Shown: one piece after another, positions 20,640-32,164 of the stretch
Position numbering within the stretch: the first letter of the stretch is position 1
How the letters are laid out: every line of letters begins with the position of its first letter
NCBI GenBank assembly: GCA_963921825.1
Contig: OY997590.1
Span: 60,130,012-60,194,011 of the forward strand
Length of the DNA: 64,000 nt
Source of the DNA: Erodium maritimum
Lineage: Eukaryota; Streptophyta; Magnoliopsida; Geraniales; Geraniaceae
Reading direction: 5' to 3'
Made by a program: the position numbers and the translations under genes
The notes under the pieces: generated by a model
Database searches by the model: none
Told to the model about the DNA's origin: nothing
Seen by the model: the letters and a program-made list of their open reading frames with translations, nothing else

Positions 20640-21650
20640 GTGCCCCCATTTATTTATTATTATCTTCATAAGATAACATAATATGATCTAATTATATTAT
20701 AAAATTAAACCGAGAAGATGATTAATTACATTATATCAAATATAATATAATTATACACATATTTGATTGGGTTTCTAAAGTCCAATTCGATTTTGGGCTT
20801 GTTGTGTGTGACCTTGTAGGCTCATACGACGTTGGTAGTGGACCCGAAATCCTCGTTCCGTCTACATGCCATAATTGGCTTCTAGCAAGACATTATGACT
20901 TCCCAAAGTTGTATGAAGATCGTCAATCCGATTTAACCTTTTAACGTTAATATATTAATCCCTTTGTCATCGATATCTTAATCGAATATAAGGCATAGAA
21001 TCATCATCCTTATTTTATTCGATTGTTAGTTTCTTGATCCTTAGTAAACTCCAAGTGATAAATTAGTATCGATTCACATGATCATGCATTTCCACAGTCT
21101 CACTTATCAAGGGCCCAACGATATCTATCTCATATTTACAGGAGGGACAAATTCATTATCAATCACTCATATTTCTCACATAGATGATTATGTACCCAAC
21201 ACTAATCTTTATTATTGTCCAGTTAAATAAAACGTTGAATTGTGTCAAGATACAAAACCACCTATATAGAAATTCATGATGACTGCAAGGTCAAAGGACT
21301 TAAACCATATTACGATACTGAGAAATACTCATGACAATTCCTATGCAGTATTCTCATATTAGGTCATTCAATACTATTTCACCAAATAGCATCTATGATT
21401 TGACTTCTTATCTCATATGCATGATCAGTAAAACAAGATCATCAATCAACGTCATACTAGTCTTAGTATATCGATAAGACTAGGGATCATTAGAATAATA
21501 CTCCTTATACATTTAAGAATTTTACAATCAAGTCACATACTTAATGATCTTATAAAGAGTTGATTACTCACGTAATTAACATTTAACAAAATGATAATGA
21601 AAGTTCTAAAGTATTAATAAATGATAATGTCATACATGAAAAGACTGGCT
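20640..21650 (-). repeat. Old copia-LTR-like fragment
   Basis: Read on the minus strand, phrases such as TGATCCCTAGTCTTATCGAT, ACTTGATTGTAAAATTCTTA and the stretch with AAGCCCAAAATCGAATTGGA resemble plant copia LTR sequences I have seen. Clear TG/CA ends and a target duplication were not found, so the boundaries are approximate. No coding sequence is present. Confidence 0.45.
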
Positions 21651-21739
21651 TATGGCAGCTAACAGGTTATAACTCAGGGTTCTATCAACACTACTGGAAT
21701 TTGGTGGGATTGGAAATAGGGTAGATTGTAACTAAGGTG

Positions 21740-22662
21740 TTTAGAGAGGGGTCTTCTAGATGGATTGAATGACATCAATATGGTGTAAATACTGAAGGTT
21801 TGGACTCCAAAACGGGCCAGTTAGTTCCGATCGACCGTGTTATGCAATGTGCTTTACAAGGTGGTCACAAAATTAATTATTAACAAGATGAAAGGACTGC
21901 TCAAGAAGGTCATATCAGAGTCACAGAGTTTATTCATGAAAGGACGGTCACAGATAATATCATTCTCTTTAAGGAGGTCCTTCTTTATTTACGGGGGAGG
22001 AAGCAAGAGCCTCATGGGCTGATGGAGTTGAAAATCGACATGAGTAAAGTATACGATAGAATAGAATGAGACTACCTAGACAGATTCAAGAGGCAAATGG
22101 GGTTTGCAGAAAGATGGGTATCGTTATCTTGGTTTGTGTCCGAACAACGAGGTTGTGGGTGGAAACTGAACGAAGAGGGGAATTAGGAAGGGAAATCCAC
22201 TCTCTCCATATATGTTCATCATATGTGTTGAAGATCCATCTCGTCTAATTGAGAAAGAGGAAACGAATAGACACATTCATGGGTGCAGGATAACTGGTAA
22301 TGCGTAATCTATATCTCACCTTTTCTTTGTAGATGGAAAATTCTTCTTCTCAAGGGCATCAGAGGGGGAGGGAATGGCGTGGAGGGGAACTTTTTTTTTA
22401 ACACTAATACATATGCAGGAACTCGGAAAAACATAAAGGGGAACTTGGGGATGAACAAGGTGGATGACATTGGGCTGTATTTGTGCTTGTTGTCGGTTTT
22501 ACAACGCAAAAAATATAGAATCTTCGATTTCATTAAGGATCGGATTGTAAGACGACTCAAAGGAAGGGGTGAACTCTTATTTAGTAAGGCGGAGAAGGAG
22601 GTACTTTTAAAGGTTGTGATTTAGGCTCTTCCTACATATACAATGAGGGTTTATAAAATTTC
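21740..22662 (+). pseudogene. LINE reverse transcriptase remnant, first piece
   Basis: Reads IVLCNVLYKVVTKLIINKMK, then ISESQSLFMKGR, LMELKIDMSKVYDRIEW (catalytic Asp in DMSK) and SLYMFIICVED. The second catalytic box, usually FADD, is FVDG here (near 22,325), so the second Asp pair is damaged. Several stops and shifts occur. A copia element interrupts it at 22,668. Confidence 0.8.
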
Positions 22663-22667
22663 AACAC
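22663..22667. other. 5-bp target duplication AACAC, left
   Basis: AACAC here and at 27,720-27,724 flank the copia element on the minus strand. Confidence 0.9.
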
Positions 22668-22832
22668 TGATAGACTTTGAATTGTGTATTGTTATTGAGT
22701 TAAAACTCTCACTATATAAGTACAGTGTAAATAACATTAGTTACACAATATCTATTAAAAAACTATACATAATATCTATTTAGAGTTTGAGTTTATTCAA
22801 ACTCTTTACCAAATCATATCATATCACTAACA
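22668..22832 (-). repeat. Copia 3' LTR (165 bp)
   Basis: Plus strand begins TGATAGACTTTG and ends ATCACTAACA. Minus strand just before it reads TTCAGACTGCAGGGGCG, the polypurine tract (22,849-22,833). Confidence 0.9.
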
Positions 22833-22879
22833 CGCCCCTGCAGTCTGAACAGGAGGCTCTCGGACGTTGAGGGTGGATC

Positions 22880-24440
22880 TGAAATCAATGAAGAGGACTC
22901 AAGATAGGCCTTTGGTGAAGACATCACCTATCTGGGATCGCGAAGGAACATGAAGAACTCGGACGTGCCCTTTTGCGACCTGCTCTCGAACAAAGTGTAT
23001 GTCCAACTCAATATGCTTAGTCCGCGCCAGTGAGATAAATGGTGCTAATATTGTCACAGTACACCAAGGTAGCCTTGGATACTGGACGATGAAGCTCAAG
23101 AAGAAGATTACGAATCCAGCATGCCTCGGAAACGACGTTAGCCACACTTCGATATTCGGCTTCAGTGTTGGAACGAGACAAAGTCTTTTGCCGTTTGGAG
23201 GACCAGGAGATCAGGTTATCACCCAAGAATACACAAAAACCAGACGTGGAGCAACGTGTGTCAGGACAACTAGCCCAGTCAGCGTCGGTGTAAGCGACCA
23301 GATCCGCGGAGGGCGATGAGTAGAGGTGAAGACTAAGGTGTCATGTATCCTAAAGATAACGGATAATCCGCTTCAGCGCACTCATGTGGCTAAGCTGGGG
23401 ATCATGCATATGAAGGCATATCTGATGAACAACGTAGGAAATATCCGGCCGAGTGAATCTGAGGTACTGGAGCGCCCCTGCAAGACTACGGTAGAGAGTA
23501 GGGTTCTCAAACGGAGAACTGTCAGAAGCACTGAGTTTTCCCTGAGTATCCACTGGAGTCGCCGAGGAAGAACAAGACTTCATACCCGCTCGAGCAATAA
23601 TATCATCGATATATTTCCGTTGAGAAAGTAACATACCCCCGGGATGGTGAACCACTGCAATGTCCAAGAAATAGGATAACGGGCCTAGGTCCTTCATGGC
23701 AAACTCCGAGCCAAGGCGAGACATAATGAAGAGACTGGGAGCATCACTTGACGAGGAAAGGATAATATCGTCCACATAGAGAAGAATGTATGATGTGTCC
23801 TTGCCATGTCGATAGATAAACAACGAGTGATCAGACCTGCTATGAGTGAAACCAATAGAGGAAACAAAGTCAGTGAAATGCGGATACCACGTCTGAGGAG
23901 CCTGTTTTAGTTCATAGAGAGACCGATGCAAAAGACAAACATGATCAGGATACATGGTACTCCGAAAACCAAGGGGCTGATGCATGTAGACCGTCTCACT
24001 GAGGTTGGCGTGTAAAAAGACATTCTTCACATCAAGCTGATGGATAGACCAGGATTGAGCAACATCAATACTGAGAACGGTGCGAATGGCTGAGGGCTTG
24101 ACCACATGACTAAATGTCTCCTCGCAGTCAACTCCGACCTACTGAGATTTCTCATCACCCACTAGGCGAGCCTTTTAGCGCTCAAATGTACCGTCAGATC
24201 GAGTCTTGTGGCTAAATATCCACATGGACCTGATAATATTCTCTCCTGCAGGACGAGGAACTAAAACCCAAGTTTTATTGTTAATTAAAGCATTGAATTC
24301 ATCTATCATTGTGGATTTCCAGTTAGGATCACGGAGAGCATCTACAGGGTTACGAGGTATAGGAGAAATAGAGGTGGTAGCAGATAAATTAAACTGGACC
24401 TTTGGCTTGGTGATGCCCAACCGACCAAGAGTGATCATCA
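22880..24440 (-). pseudogene. Copia reverse transcriptase and RNase H, lightly damaged
   Basis: RT starts near 24,380 (DPNWKSTMIDEFNALINNKTW) and runs through KARLVGDEKSQ (two stops, near 24,177 and 24,141) into the long frame 24,105-23,350. That frame holds QLDVKNVFLHANL, LYELKQAPQTWY and an intact YVDD in LLYVDDIILSS (about 23,780). RNase H pieces (LSRSNTEAEYRSVA, VYCDNISTIYL and FTKGLS) follow between 23,230 and 22,899 with frameshifts. Unlike the copia at 3,804, the polymerase motif is preserved. Confidence 0.88.
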
Positions 24441-24449
24441 GATGAGCAG

Positions 24450-26432
24450 GCTAGGTCGGTAATGGTGGATCTGGCCGGGTCGGTACTGGCGAGCTGGATG
24501 GATCGGGATTAAGTGGGACTGGTGATCCAGGTGGGTCAGGATGGAGCCGGGTGGGTGGAGTGGACGGGCTATGTGAGGCCGGGCGTGGAGTGGCGGCTCG
24601 GGCCAGAGAGGTGGAATGGGTTGGCGTAGTGTTGGGTCGGGCCTGGGGTAGAAGAAGGAGCTTGGCTGGGCTAGGTTCTGAAGAAGAAGAAAGCCCAGAC
24701 CGAGTGGGTGAGGCAGCTATGGGGAAAAAACATGGGACTTCACTGCATGTGATATATGGTCAGTCAAGAAGTCATATGTTGTGGATGAGAAATGGGGCTC
24801 ATTGTGAAAAAGGAAAAACCGTTTCATCAAATATAACATGCCTCGAAATTATTAAATTTTTATTTTTCATATCATAGCATTTATACCCCCTATGATTCGG
24901 AGGATATCCGACAAAGACACACGGTGTAGAGCGAGCCTGCAATTTATTTATTTGTGTGGAAGGAAAAAGTGGAAAACATAAACAACCAAACACACGGAGA
25001 TGAGAATAAGATGGAACACGATGATATAAAGACAAAGTGGGAGTAGAAAAATTCGTATTTTGGATGGTAGAATATAAAGTAAGTATGTGGACATAGAAAG
25101 GGCGTGATGCCAAAATGATGGTGGCATATATGCATGAAGAAGCAGAGTACGAACCATGTTATTCAAACTTCTAATTTTACGCTCAGCATGTCCATTTTGA
25201 GAGGAGGTGTGAGGACACGAAAAACGGAAGACCATCCCCGAAGAAGCACTGAAGTTGAGGAACGGGGTGTTGTCGAACTCCTTGCCATTGTCACACTAAA
25301 AACTTTTTATTTTATATCCAAATTGAGTAGAGAAAAAAGTATTAAATGATGTAAATATTTGAAATACTTGAGATTTATGTGCCACAGGAAATGTCCAGAA
25401 AAAATTTGTATAATTATCAAGCAACACCAGATAATATTTATGACCCGAAGAGCTCAAAATGGGAGAAGTCCACAAATCAGCATGCACAATGTCAAAAGGA
25501 GCATAAGTAACAGACAACGAAGTTTCAAATGGTAACCGAATATGTTTCCCAAATACACATGAATGACATATAGAGTCCAATTTATTCGAAGTACATGAAA
25601 TGAAATTAGAGCGGCGAAGTAAATAAAAAACCGGAGAACCCGGATGACCTAATCGAGAGTGCCAAACTCCTGGAGATAAAGCAACTAAAGCAGTAGACAG
25701 AAAAGACAAACTCGGGGAAATAGTGGGAGTGACTGGATATAGGTCTCCCGAGCTATTGCATCTCAAAACCGGATGTCCCGTCCGAAAATCCTTCACACAA
25801 AATCCAAAGGGGTCAAATTCTATGGAGACATTATTATCTTTAACAAAATGGCGCACAGATACTAAATTCTTAACAATTTTAGGTGCATGTAAAACATCAT
25901 CTAGGGTATAATGAGGGTGGGTAAGGAAGATAGATGCCCTGCCGTAACCGGAAATAGGAATAGTATTTCCATCTCCGACAATAATAGATTTATTCATGCC
26001 AGAATTAACAAGAAAATCAAGGATACCTGAGTTCGCCGTCATGTGGGAGGAGGCCCCGTTGTCCATGTACCACGTGGAATCAGTTGGTTGCTGCATAGAT
26101 AAGGTAGCCATAGCCGAGGCAACGTCAGTGGGGACTGCAACATGGGCTTGAGGAGACTGGGCCGGAGGAGTGTCGGATGGACGAGGGCCCAACAAACCAG
26201 ACTGCTGCGATGAGAAGTGTGGATCGCGAATCCACTGGCCTGGCACAAATGGATATGGACAGGGAGGCGGCGCGTGTGTTGGTCCAGCCCAGGGCCCAAT
26301 AGTGTCGGCCCACCTAGTTGGCACCTGGCCCGACAACATGGGATAACAATTCCATGTCATGGGCTGCGGAGCCCAGCCAGAAGGATTGTGCGGCCCAGTC
26401 CGGGAGGAGCTTCTTCCTCCATAGCAGCACAT
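24450..26432 (-). pseudogene. Copia protease and integrase, lightly damaged
   Basis: The frame 26,432-25,296 contains the protease site as WYMDNGASSHMTA, the zinc region (VWHSRLGHPG, CHSCVFGKH) and the start of the integrase core (FDIVHADLWTSP, first catalytic Asp). A stop at 25,296 precedes CDNGKEFDN (second Asp). The same frame then reads NGHAERKIRSLNNMVRTLL (third residue Glu). All three DDE residues are therefore present. A frameshift near 25,040 moves on to RVFGCLCFPLFPST. The 24,450-24,790 part is the low-complexity linker before RT. Confidence 0.88.
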
Positions 26433-27325
26433 GTATTACGTCCTCCACGCGCAGAAGCACGGCCAGGAGAAGTTCCACGGGAACTTTGCTTATCACCTGT
26501 ATCTTTAGGGGATTGAGACGATGAATTAGCATACAAGACAGACCCGGATGAAATAGAGCTCGAGGAAACCTGTTTGGACTTTCCGGTTTCTTCCAAAATC
26601 AACTTTGAGCGAGCCTCATAAAACTTAGGAAGAGGGTCGCTTTGTTGAATCAAGGTAGCTACATTATCATACGCCTCGGGAAGCCCAAAGACCAGTTGGA
26701 GAACCAATCGGTTATTCGAAATTGGAGCACCCAAATCCGACAGTTGATCTGCAACATTTTTAAGTTCTTGGCAAAAACTAGAAACATTAGAGAAGTTATC
26801 TAGTTTGGTGGTGGAGAACTGATGTTCGAGATACACGGCACGAGAGTGCCTATTATCTTGAAAAATAAGGCGAAGTGCATCCCAAGCTTGGTCAGCAGTG
26901 CAATCAGGATCAATAATGGTCTGTAATAAATCACTAGAGATTGTACCGTAGATCCACTAGAGAACGGTAGCATCAAGACGATCCCAAATGTCCGCTGGGA
27001 CGTCGGCAGAAATGGAGGAGCCGAGAGCAGCAATGGTTGAATCAACCAGGACCGTGATCGCCGGAGCATCAGAGCCGGAGTTAGGAGACTCGGGAGGCAT
27101 CTCGGTGGAGTATGTAGAACCGATCACAACCGCAGGCACAGGAGCAGGCGCGGGAACTGGAGCTGCCGCCGGTAGAATGTGATGTAGCACATGAAACACA
27201 CGGCAATGAATTTTAAACAGCTCCGCCCATGAGGAGTACTGTCCTTTATCCATCTCAAGCGTAATCGGAATCGAGTTACGAATATTCGACACTGTGAGAG
27301 TTGGGTAGAGTCTCGGATTCGCCAT
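26357..27325 (-). pseudogene. Copia gag (UBN2-type) with one in-frame stop
   Basis: Start codon at 27,325-27,323 (MANPRLYPTLTVSN). Reads QYSSWAELFKIHCR, a Pro/Ala-rich insert, DIWDRLDATVL, a TAG at 26,959-26,957, then in the same frame WIYGTISSDLLQTIIDPD, AVYLEHQF and QELKNVADQLSDLG, ending at 26,357. One base change would account for the stop. The pol frame overlaps by 76 bases in another frame. Confidence 0.85.
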
Positions 27326-27541
27326 TGATGTGCTGCACAAAACAAAACAATGAAAGGGAGGTAGTATACGCAGGGTAGAGCACTGGTGCGACAACAAGCA
27401 AATGGAAGCACTGGTGCAGCAGAAAGAAAATGTAATTGAGGGAGGAGGCGCAAGGTAGTGTACTGCGTGTGAAACACAATTGCAAAAAATAGAAAGGGAA
27501 TAGTGGCGGAAACGTCAGAGAATAGGGTTTAGGATCTATGA

Positions 27542-27554
27542 GTATCTGATACCA
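27542..27554 (-). other. Primer binding site, tRNA-iMet type
   Basis: Minus strand reads TGGTATCAGATAC directly after the LTR end CTATCA. Ten bases match the iMet primer pattern, and the tail has diverged. Confidence 0.8.
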
Positions 27555-27719
27555 TGATAGACTTTGAATTGTGTATTGTTATTGGGTTAAAACTCTCACT
27601 ATATAGGAACAATGTAGATAACATTAGTTACACAATATCTATTCAAAAACTATACTGAATATCTATTTAGAGTTTGAGTTTATTAAAACTCTTTACCAAA
27701 TCATATCATATCACTAACA
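27555..27719 (-). repeat. Copia 5' LTR (165 bp)
   Basis: Pairs with 22,668-22,832, with the same length and about 5% difference. AACAC follows at 27,720-27,724. Confidence 0.9.
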
Positions 27720-27943
27720 AACACGTTTGATTCAGGAGGTGAAGGTACTAATGAACAGATATTGGTGGAGCCACGATACTAAGTCAGGGAAGGGTATTAA
27801 GTGGAAGAGTTTGGATAAGCTATGCCAGCATCGTCTACAGGGGTTAGGGTTCAAACATTTGCATGACTTTAACATAGCTCATCTAGCAAAACAGGGTTAG
27901 AGACTACTAAATCAACCAAATAGCTTAGTTGCACGAGTTCTAA
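27720..27943 (+). pseudogene. LINE reverse transcriptase remnant, second piece
   Basis: Continues the LINE beyond the copia element: MNRYWWSHDTKSGKGIKW, then SLDKLCQHRLQGLGFKHLHD, LAKQG, a stop and LLNQPNSLVARVL. This is the region usually containing WWGS, LCxPKxxGGLGFR and NLALLAKQGWR. It ends at the Harbinger target TAA (27,941-27,943). Confidence 0.85.
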
Positions 27944-28659
27944 GACCATTTACAACGCATCGATCGTATACCGTGATCCGTTACTTTGCGGTTCAGCTTC
28001 GCGAGTTGCCCGCTGTGGGGAACGTTTCTTATGGATTCGAACCGCTATATAACGGTTCGTTTTCGTGGTGCGCGACCCACGAACCGCTATAGTAGGTCTT
28101 TAGTTCGCACATCGCGAGTTGCTCGCTAGCCAATCACAAAACGACATGTGGCAGAGGGGAAAAAATCTAAAGATTTGTTTTCTTTTTTATTTAAATAAAA
28201 TCCGAAATTAACCAAAAAAACAAATTTCTCCCACCTATAAATCCTCTCACTCTCATTCATCAAATCACCAACAATTCTCATATTTTTCTAAAAAAATATC
28301 CACTTTCATTCTTAATTTCTCAACTTCGTCTCTCCAACAATCTGATCGAAAATGTCTGAAGATGAAACTTAGCGTGTTTCTTCACCAGAGGTCGAGGAAT
28401 ATAGGATGAATGTTTTCAACCTTAATGATTTCCAATTCACCCCCGATCAACTAGGAAGCTTTCGGGACATGTTGAACATCGAAATGCCCCCCAACCCATT
28501 CATGCAACCTGGATACAACCCAAGCGCTTTCACCCCGTATATGCAACCGGGTTACAACCTAGGTGCATACCAACATGGTATTTTCAAACTCTTTATTTTA
28601 ATTTCGTTTAATATTATTTTTATTTACAGTATCATTTGTTTTGTATATGAAGTATCAAT

Positions 28660-28872
28660 ATTTTTTAACCCCGATCCAAGTTCATTTAACCCTGGTCCTA
28701 GTCAATTCAACCCCGGTCCTGGTTAATTAAACCATAATGCAGGTTGGTTCAACCCCGGTCAAGTTCAATTCAACTCTGATCTTGGTCAATTCAATCCTGG
28801 TCCAGATCAATTCAACCCCGGTTCAGATTTATTAAACCCGGGTTTAGGTCAATTCAACCTCGGTTCAAACTA
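28660..28872 (+). repeat. 21-base minisatellite coding FNPG-type heptads
   Basis: About ten 21-base units (TTCAACCCCGGTCCTAGTCA and variants) read FNPGPSQ, FNPGPDQ, FNPGSDL and so on. Two units carry stops. The solo LTR inserted at its right edge. Confidence 0.8.
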
Positions 28873-28877
28873 TTACC

Positions 28878-30565
28878 TGTTGGGTCTCGAGGTAGGGTTG
28901 GAGATGAACCAACTCGCAGCGGAAAATCAATGAAAACCAAGAGACCATTAGAACCATGAAACAACTAACAAAGAATGGATTAACAAGAGAAAAATTCAGC
29001 ACTAGTTCTTACCAAAACAAGAACACCGGGTAACGAATGATTGGCTTGAGTCTCCAAGACGCCTACGTATCCACATGGGAATCAAAGCCACGTAGTTCTT
29101 CTCTTTGAGGACTCAAGAACACAAAAATGGAGGAGGAAACTAGCCAAACCCGAAATGGCCATGGAAGAGGGAGAGAAAATGTGTTTCCTATTCTTGTCTT
29201 GTGTTTGTTATGTTGAAAAAAGATGACTTAAACATAACAAAACCCATACTTGTCCAACTAAAGGCATGGGACAAGTATGGTGTCAAGTAAGGTGTAAATA
29301 GGACAAAGTATGGCAAGACAAGATTGGGTTAGGTGGTGAATCACCAACACCTTAATCCTTGTCTTGCTTACTTAGTACTAATTAATCAAGACTTGATTAA
29401 TTAGTTCCATGGGCCTTGGTTGCATGGGCCTTTCATGGGCTTCTTGGAACATGGCCCGTGGCCATTTCCAACGAGGTCCCGTGATTCGCTCATCGCCTCC
29501 ATCCCTTCCATACCGGAAATGTCCAACATTATCCGACGCGATCAATCCCAAGACTCCAAGCCTTGTCTCGATCCGTAAAGTCCTATTCACTTACGGGCAC
29601 ATGACCCAAAACCCAGTTTTGGTCATGTCCCGAGACAACTCCCTTTTGGCCATTCTCCATAAATGTGTCAATGAGTTTCATCCTCCGGTGTGACCCTTAG
29701 GTTTATGCATGTCAATAGATCAACGTAAAATCCCATTTTACTTGATCCTATTTAAGTGGCAACTAACGAGACTTTAGTATTGCCTGACACTACATAACGA
29801 ATCGACCCTGTCGATTCTAACCTTTCCGTCGTCCCTGTCATTATCCTTTTATCTCCGATATCCTGATTGAGATAAGGCATAGAGCCGTCATCCTTATTAT
29901 TCTCAATCACCGTTCCTTGATATGTGAGATGACTGAAGATATGATACCCAGTATCATGTGCATGGCCATGCTATTCTTCCAGTCACTCTCGATCAAGTGG
30001 CCGAGAACCGATATCTTTCCCATACCTTAGTATGAGGGATAAATCCCTTAGCCGTCTTTCGTGTTACTCATGTAGCCCGTCCCCAAGCCAATCCTGGCCG
30101 TTATGGAAGCCCTGTTACGGACAACGTTAGGCTCAGGTCAAACTCAGTTGTTGACTACATAGCGATCACAAAGACTCCTTGGTCTAAGGATACATGACAA
30201 GCTACAACACTGAATATGTTCATGACTTAATCTATGGCACATATTCAGGGCGGGTCGTCCAATATCATGTCCCACATGATATCTATGATCAGACTCCGGA
30301 ATCCCATTCCAATGACTAACAGAACGTAAGCCATAAAGAGCCATCTTTCATACTAGTCGCTTCTAGTGAAGCTTTGTTGACTAGGGACCCATCGAGTGTG
30401 ATCTATCTCGATCTATGGTTCTATTCGCATGGTGGGCATAGATCAGAGCACACATCGATATATTACTCCAACACATAAGTAATATAAAGCCGCTTTAATT
30501 TTATTGCTAACGATGATATATACATTTGGACATTTAGGATTGAACTACGGGCACTAAGACTAACA
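28878..30565 (-). repeat. Solo copia LTR (1,688 bp), same family as 3,804-12,270
   Basis: Exactly the same length and ends as the copia LTRs at 3,804 and 10,583 in reverse orientation, with roughly 1% difference by eye (for example near 29,407-29,510). TTACC duplications at 28,873-28,877 and 30,566-30,570 show that a full element inserted and recombined away, leaving one LTR. Confidence 0.95.
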
Positions 30566-31903
30566 TTACCATTACAGCGATGCTGGTGGGACCCAACAAC
30601 ATGTCGGCGACATCGGTGACACCCGAATGTCGTCGCAGTCATCCTTTGTCGGCCCTTCTCAGCAACGACTAAGGGTGAAAAACGCAAAGAGAAAATGGTC
30701 CGTCGAGATGGAGTGGCACCTCATAAATGTCTGGCTCCACACAACTAAAGACTCTATTAAGGGAAACTCCCAAGATGGTACAAACTTCTGGTGCACATTT
30801 GCGAGAGTGTACAATGCAGAACGACGTTTTCCGCATTTCGAGTGGAGAGTAATCAAGAGCTACGGAAACAGACATGCGTTGCGGGTGTGAAAGTTCCTCG
30901 GTCTTCTAAACACCTCCAAGGGCGACGTTCGCAACGGATGGAACGAGGAAGACTACATGGCCAAGGAAAAGTAGATGTACCTACCGAAGAGGAGGGACGA
31001 TTCGAAGAATTTCGACCTCGATCATTGGGTCGAATGGCTTCTGGACAAGGATAAGTTCACCGTCAAGGAATGCACAATTGGGACTGCTTTACGGCGCCAA
31101 CGATTGGATGAGTTTGGGGCTTACAACTCAACCTCACCCACAAGTGGGGAGTCCTTAAAATCGACGATGAAGATATCACACGTCTCGGTGGTGAGTCCCA
31201 ACAGGATTGGGTATCCTCCGATCCAACCAAGGGAGATCGTTAGCGAAGTCCCCATCCCCCTCCCCCTCCCCCTCCCCCTCCCCCTCAGTGAGTAGAAGAG
31301 CGACCATTGGAAAAGAAGTCCATGAAGAGGAAGGGGAAGGGTCTCTAAGACCAAGTAAATGCCATTGCCGATATGGAACGAGTAAGGGTCGAGCGTGACC
31401 GGGTTTCTTTAGAGCAAGGCCAGCTACAGCCTGAGAGGGAAAACAAATATTTGCCACTTCAGAATAAATGGCAACAACTATTCGAGAAGTACGAGACATG
31501 CAAGAGAAGGACATATCCAACTACGGCGAGGAGCTGATGGTCCGACACGCGGCTATGATGTCCCAATTGTGAGAGTAATGTGAACAGTTGCAGATTTGTA
31601 TGAAAAAGTTTGACGACGGGGAACCATCTCAAAGATGAATGCCATTATTAATTAATTTTTTTTTTAATTTTAATTTATTGTAATTTATTTTATTATTAGT
31701 TATCTTAATCAAATTTGTTTCCAATTTCTCGTACATTTACTATTTTAACAAAGAATGTAATACATTCAGCAAAATATCAATTCAACATCCACTCAGAACC
31801 TGAGCCTCCCACTGTTGAACACACTAAATTCAGGGGCTCATACTCATTATTTTGCCTAGTCAGCATACGTGCCCTTATACGAGTCTTTGCATTGTACATG
31901 CTC

Positions 31904-32164
31904 TAAGAGCCAAGTTTTATCCGGACACCGAGGTCATCGAGTCCAAACCCAAACAGGGTAGTAGCTATATATGGGAGAGTATTTTAGTAGGCCAGGAGCT
32001 AGTTCGACAAGGGGCTCGAAGAAGAGTAGGGAACGACCAAGCCATGTTAGTGGTGAAGTACGTGTGGTTGTCGATGGAAAGTGGGTGAGTTATTGTTATG
32101 TCAGTAAGAGGGGAGGAGTTACGAGTAAGTCATTTCATAATTGAGGGTGAGTAGTGATAGAGCA
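31904..32164 (+). pseudogene. LINE remnant, third piece
   Basis: Reads RAKFYPDTEVIESKPKQGSS, YIWESILVGQELVRQGARRR and VGN. This matches the plant LINE connection region usually written LRARYFP...GSSYIWRSI...GRxLLxxGxRWRVGNG. It ends at the gypsy solo-LTR target GAGCA (32,160-32,164). Confidence 0.8.

Larger units (their letters stand above)
22668..27719 (-). mobile_element. Ty1/copia element with short (165-bp) LTRs
   Basis: LTRs at 22,668-22,832 and 27,555-27,719 (TGTTAG...CTATCA on the minus strand) differ at about nine of 165 sites, making this older than the copia at 3,804. A tRNA-iMet primer site is beside the right LTR and a polypurine tract beside the left one. Gag and pol run from right to left with only a few stops and shifts, and the RT and integrase catalytic residues are kept. 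Short LTRs and the UBN2-type gag suggest a Retrofit/Oryco-like lineage, which I cannot confirm. Confidence 0.93.
28351..31640 (+). pseudogene. Harbinger accessory Myb/SANT-like protein gene, split by solo LTR
   Basis: The N-terminal part starts at 28,351 (MSEDET, then a TAG) and continues EVEEYRMNVFNLNDFQFTPDQ, Asn/Pro-rich. A probable intron begins near 28,576, and FNPG repeats follow. After the LTR the frame resumes at 30,566 and reads KRKWSVEMEWHLINVWL, then QDGTNFWCTFARVYN (trihelix-like DNA-binding region), a stop at 30,888, FLGLLNTSKGDVRNGWNEED and DLDHWVEWLLDKDKF. A CCCCTC run at ~31,250-31,290 encodes low complexity, then MERVRVERDRVSLEQGQL (coiled coil). In this superfamily such proteins help the transposase bind DNA. 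Stops make this copy dead. Confidence 0.65.
27944..31903 (+). mobile_element. Non-autonomous PIF/Harbinger element with Myb/SANT-like gene
   Basis: Inserted in LINE sequence with a 3-bp TAA duplication (27,941-27,943 and 31,904-31,906). Ends form imperfect terminal inverted repeats: GACCATTTACAACGC on the left against GAGCATGTACAATGC (complement of the right), 12 of 15 matching. Length without the solo LTR inside is about 2.27 kb. It carries the accessory Myb/SANT-type gene of this superfamily but no DDE transposase could be found, so it would depend on one supplied in trans. Confidence 0.8.
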
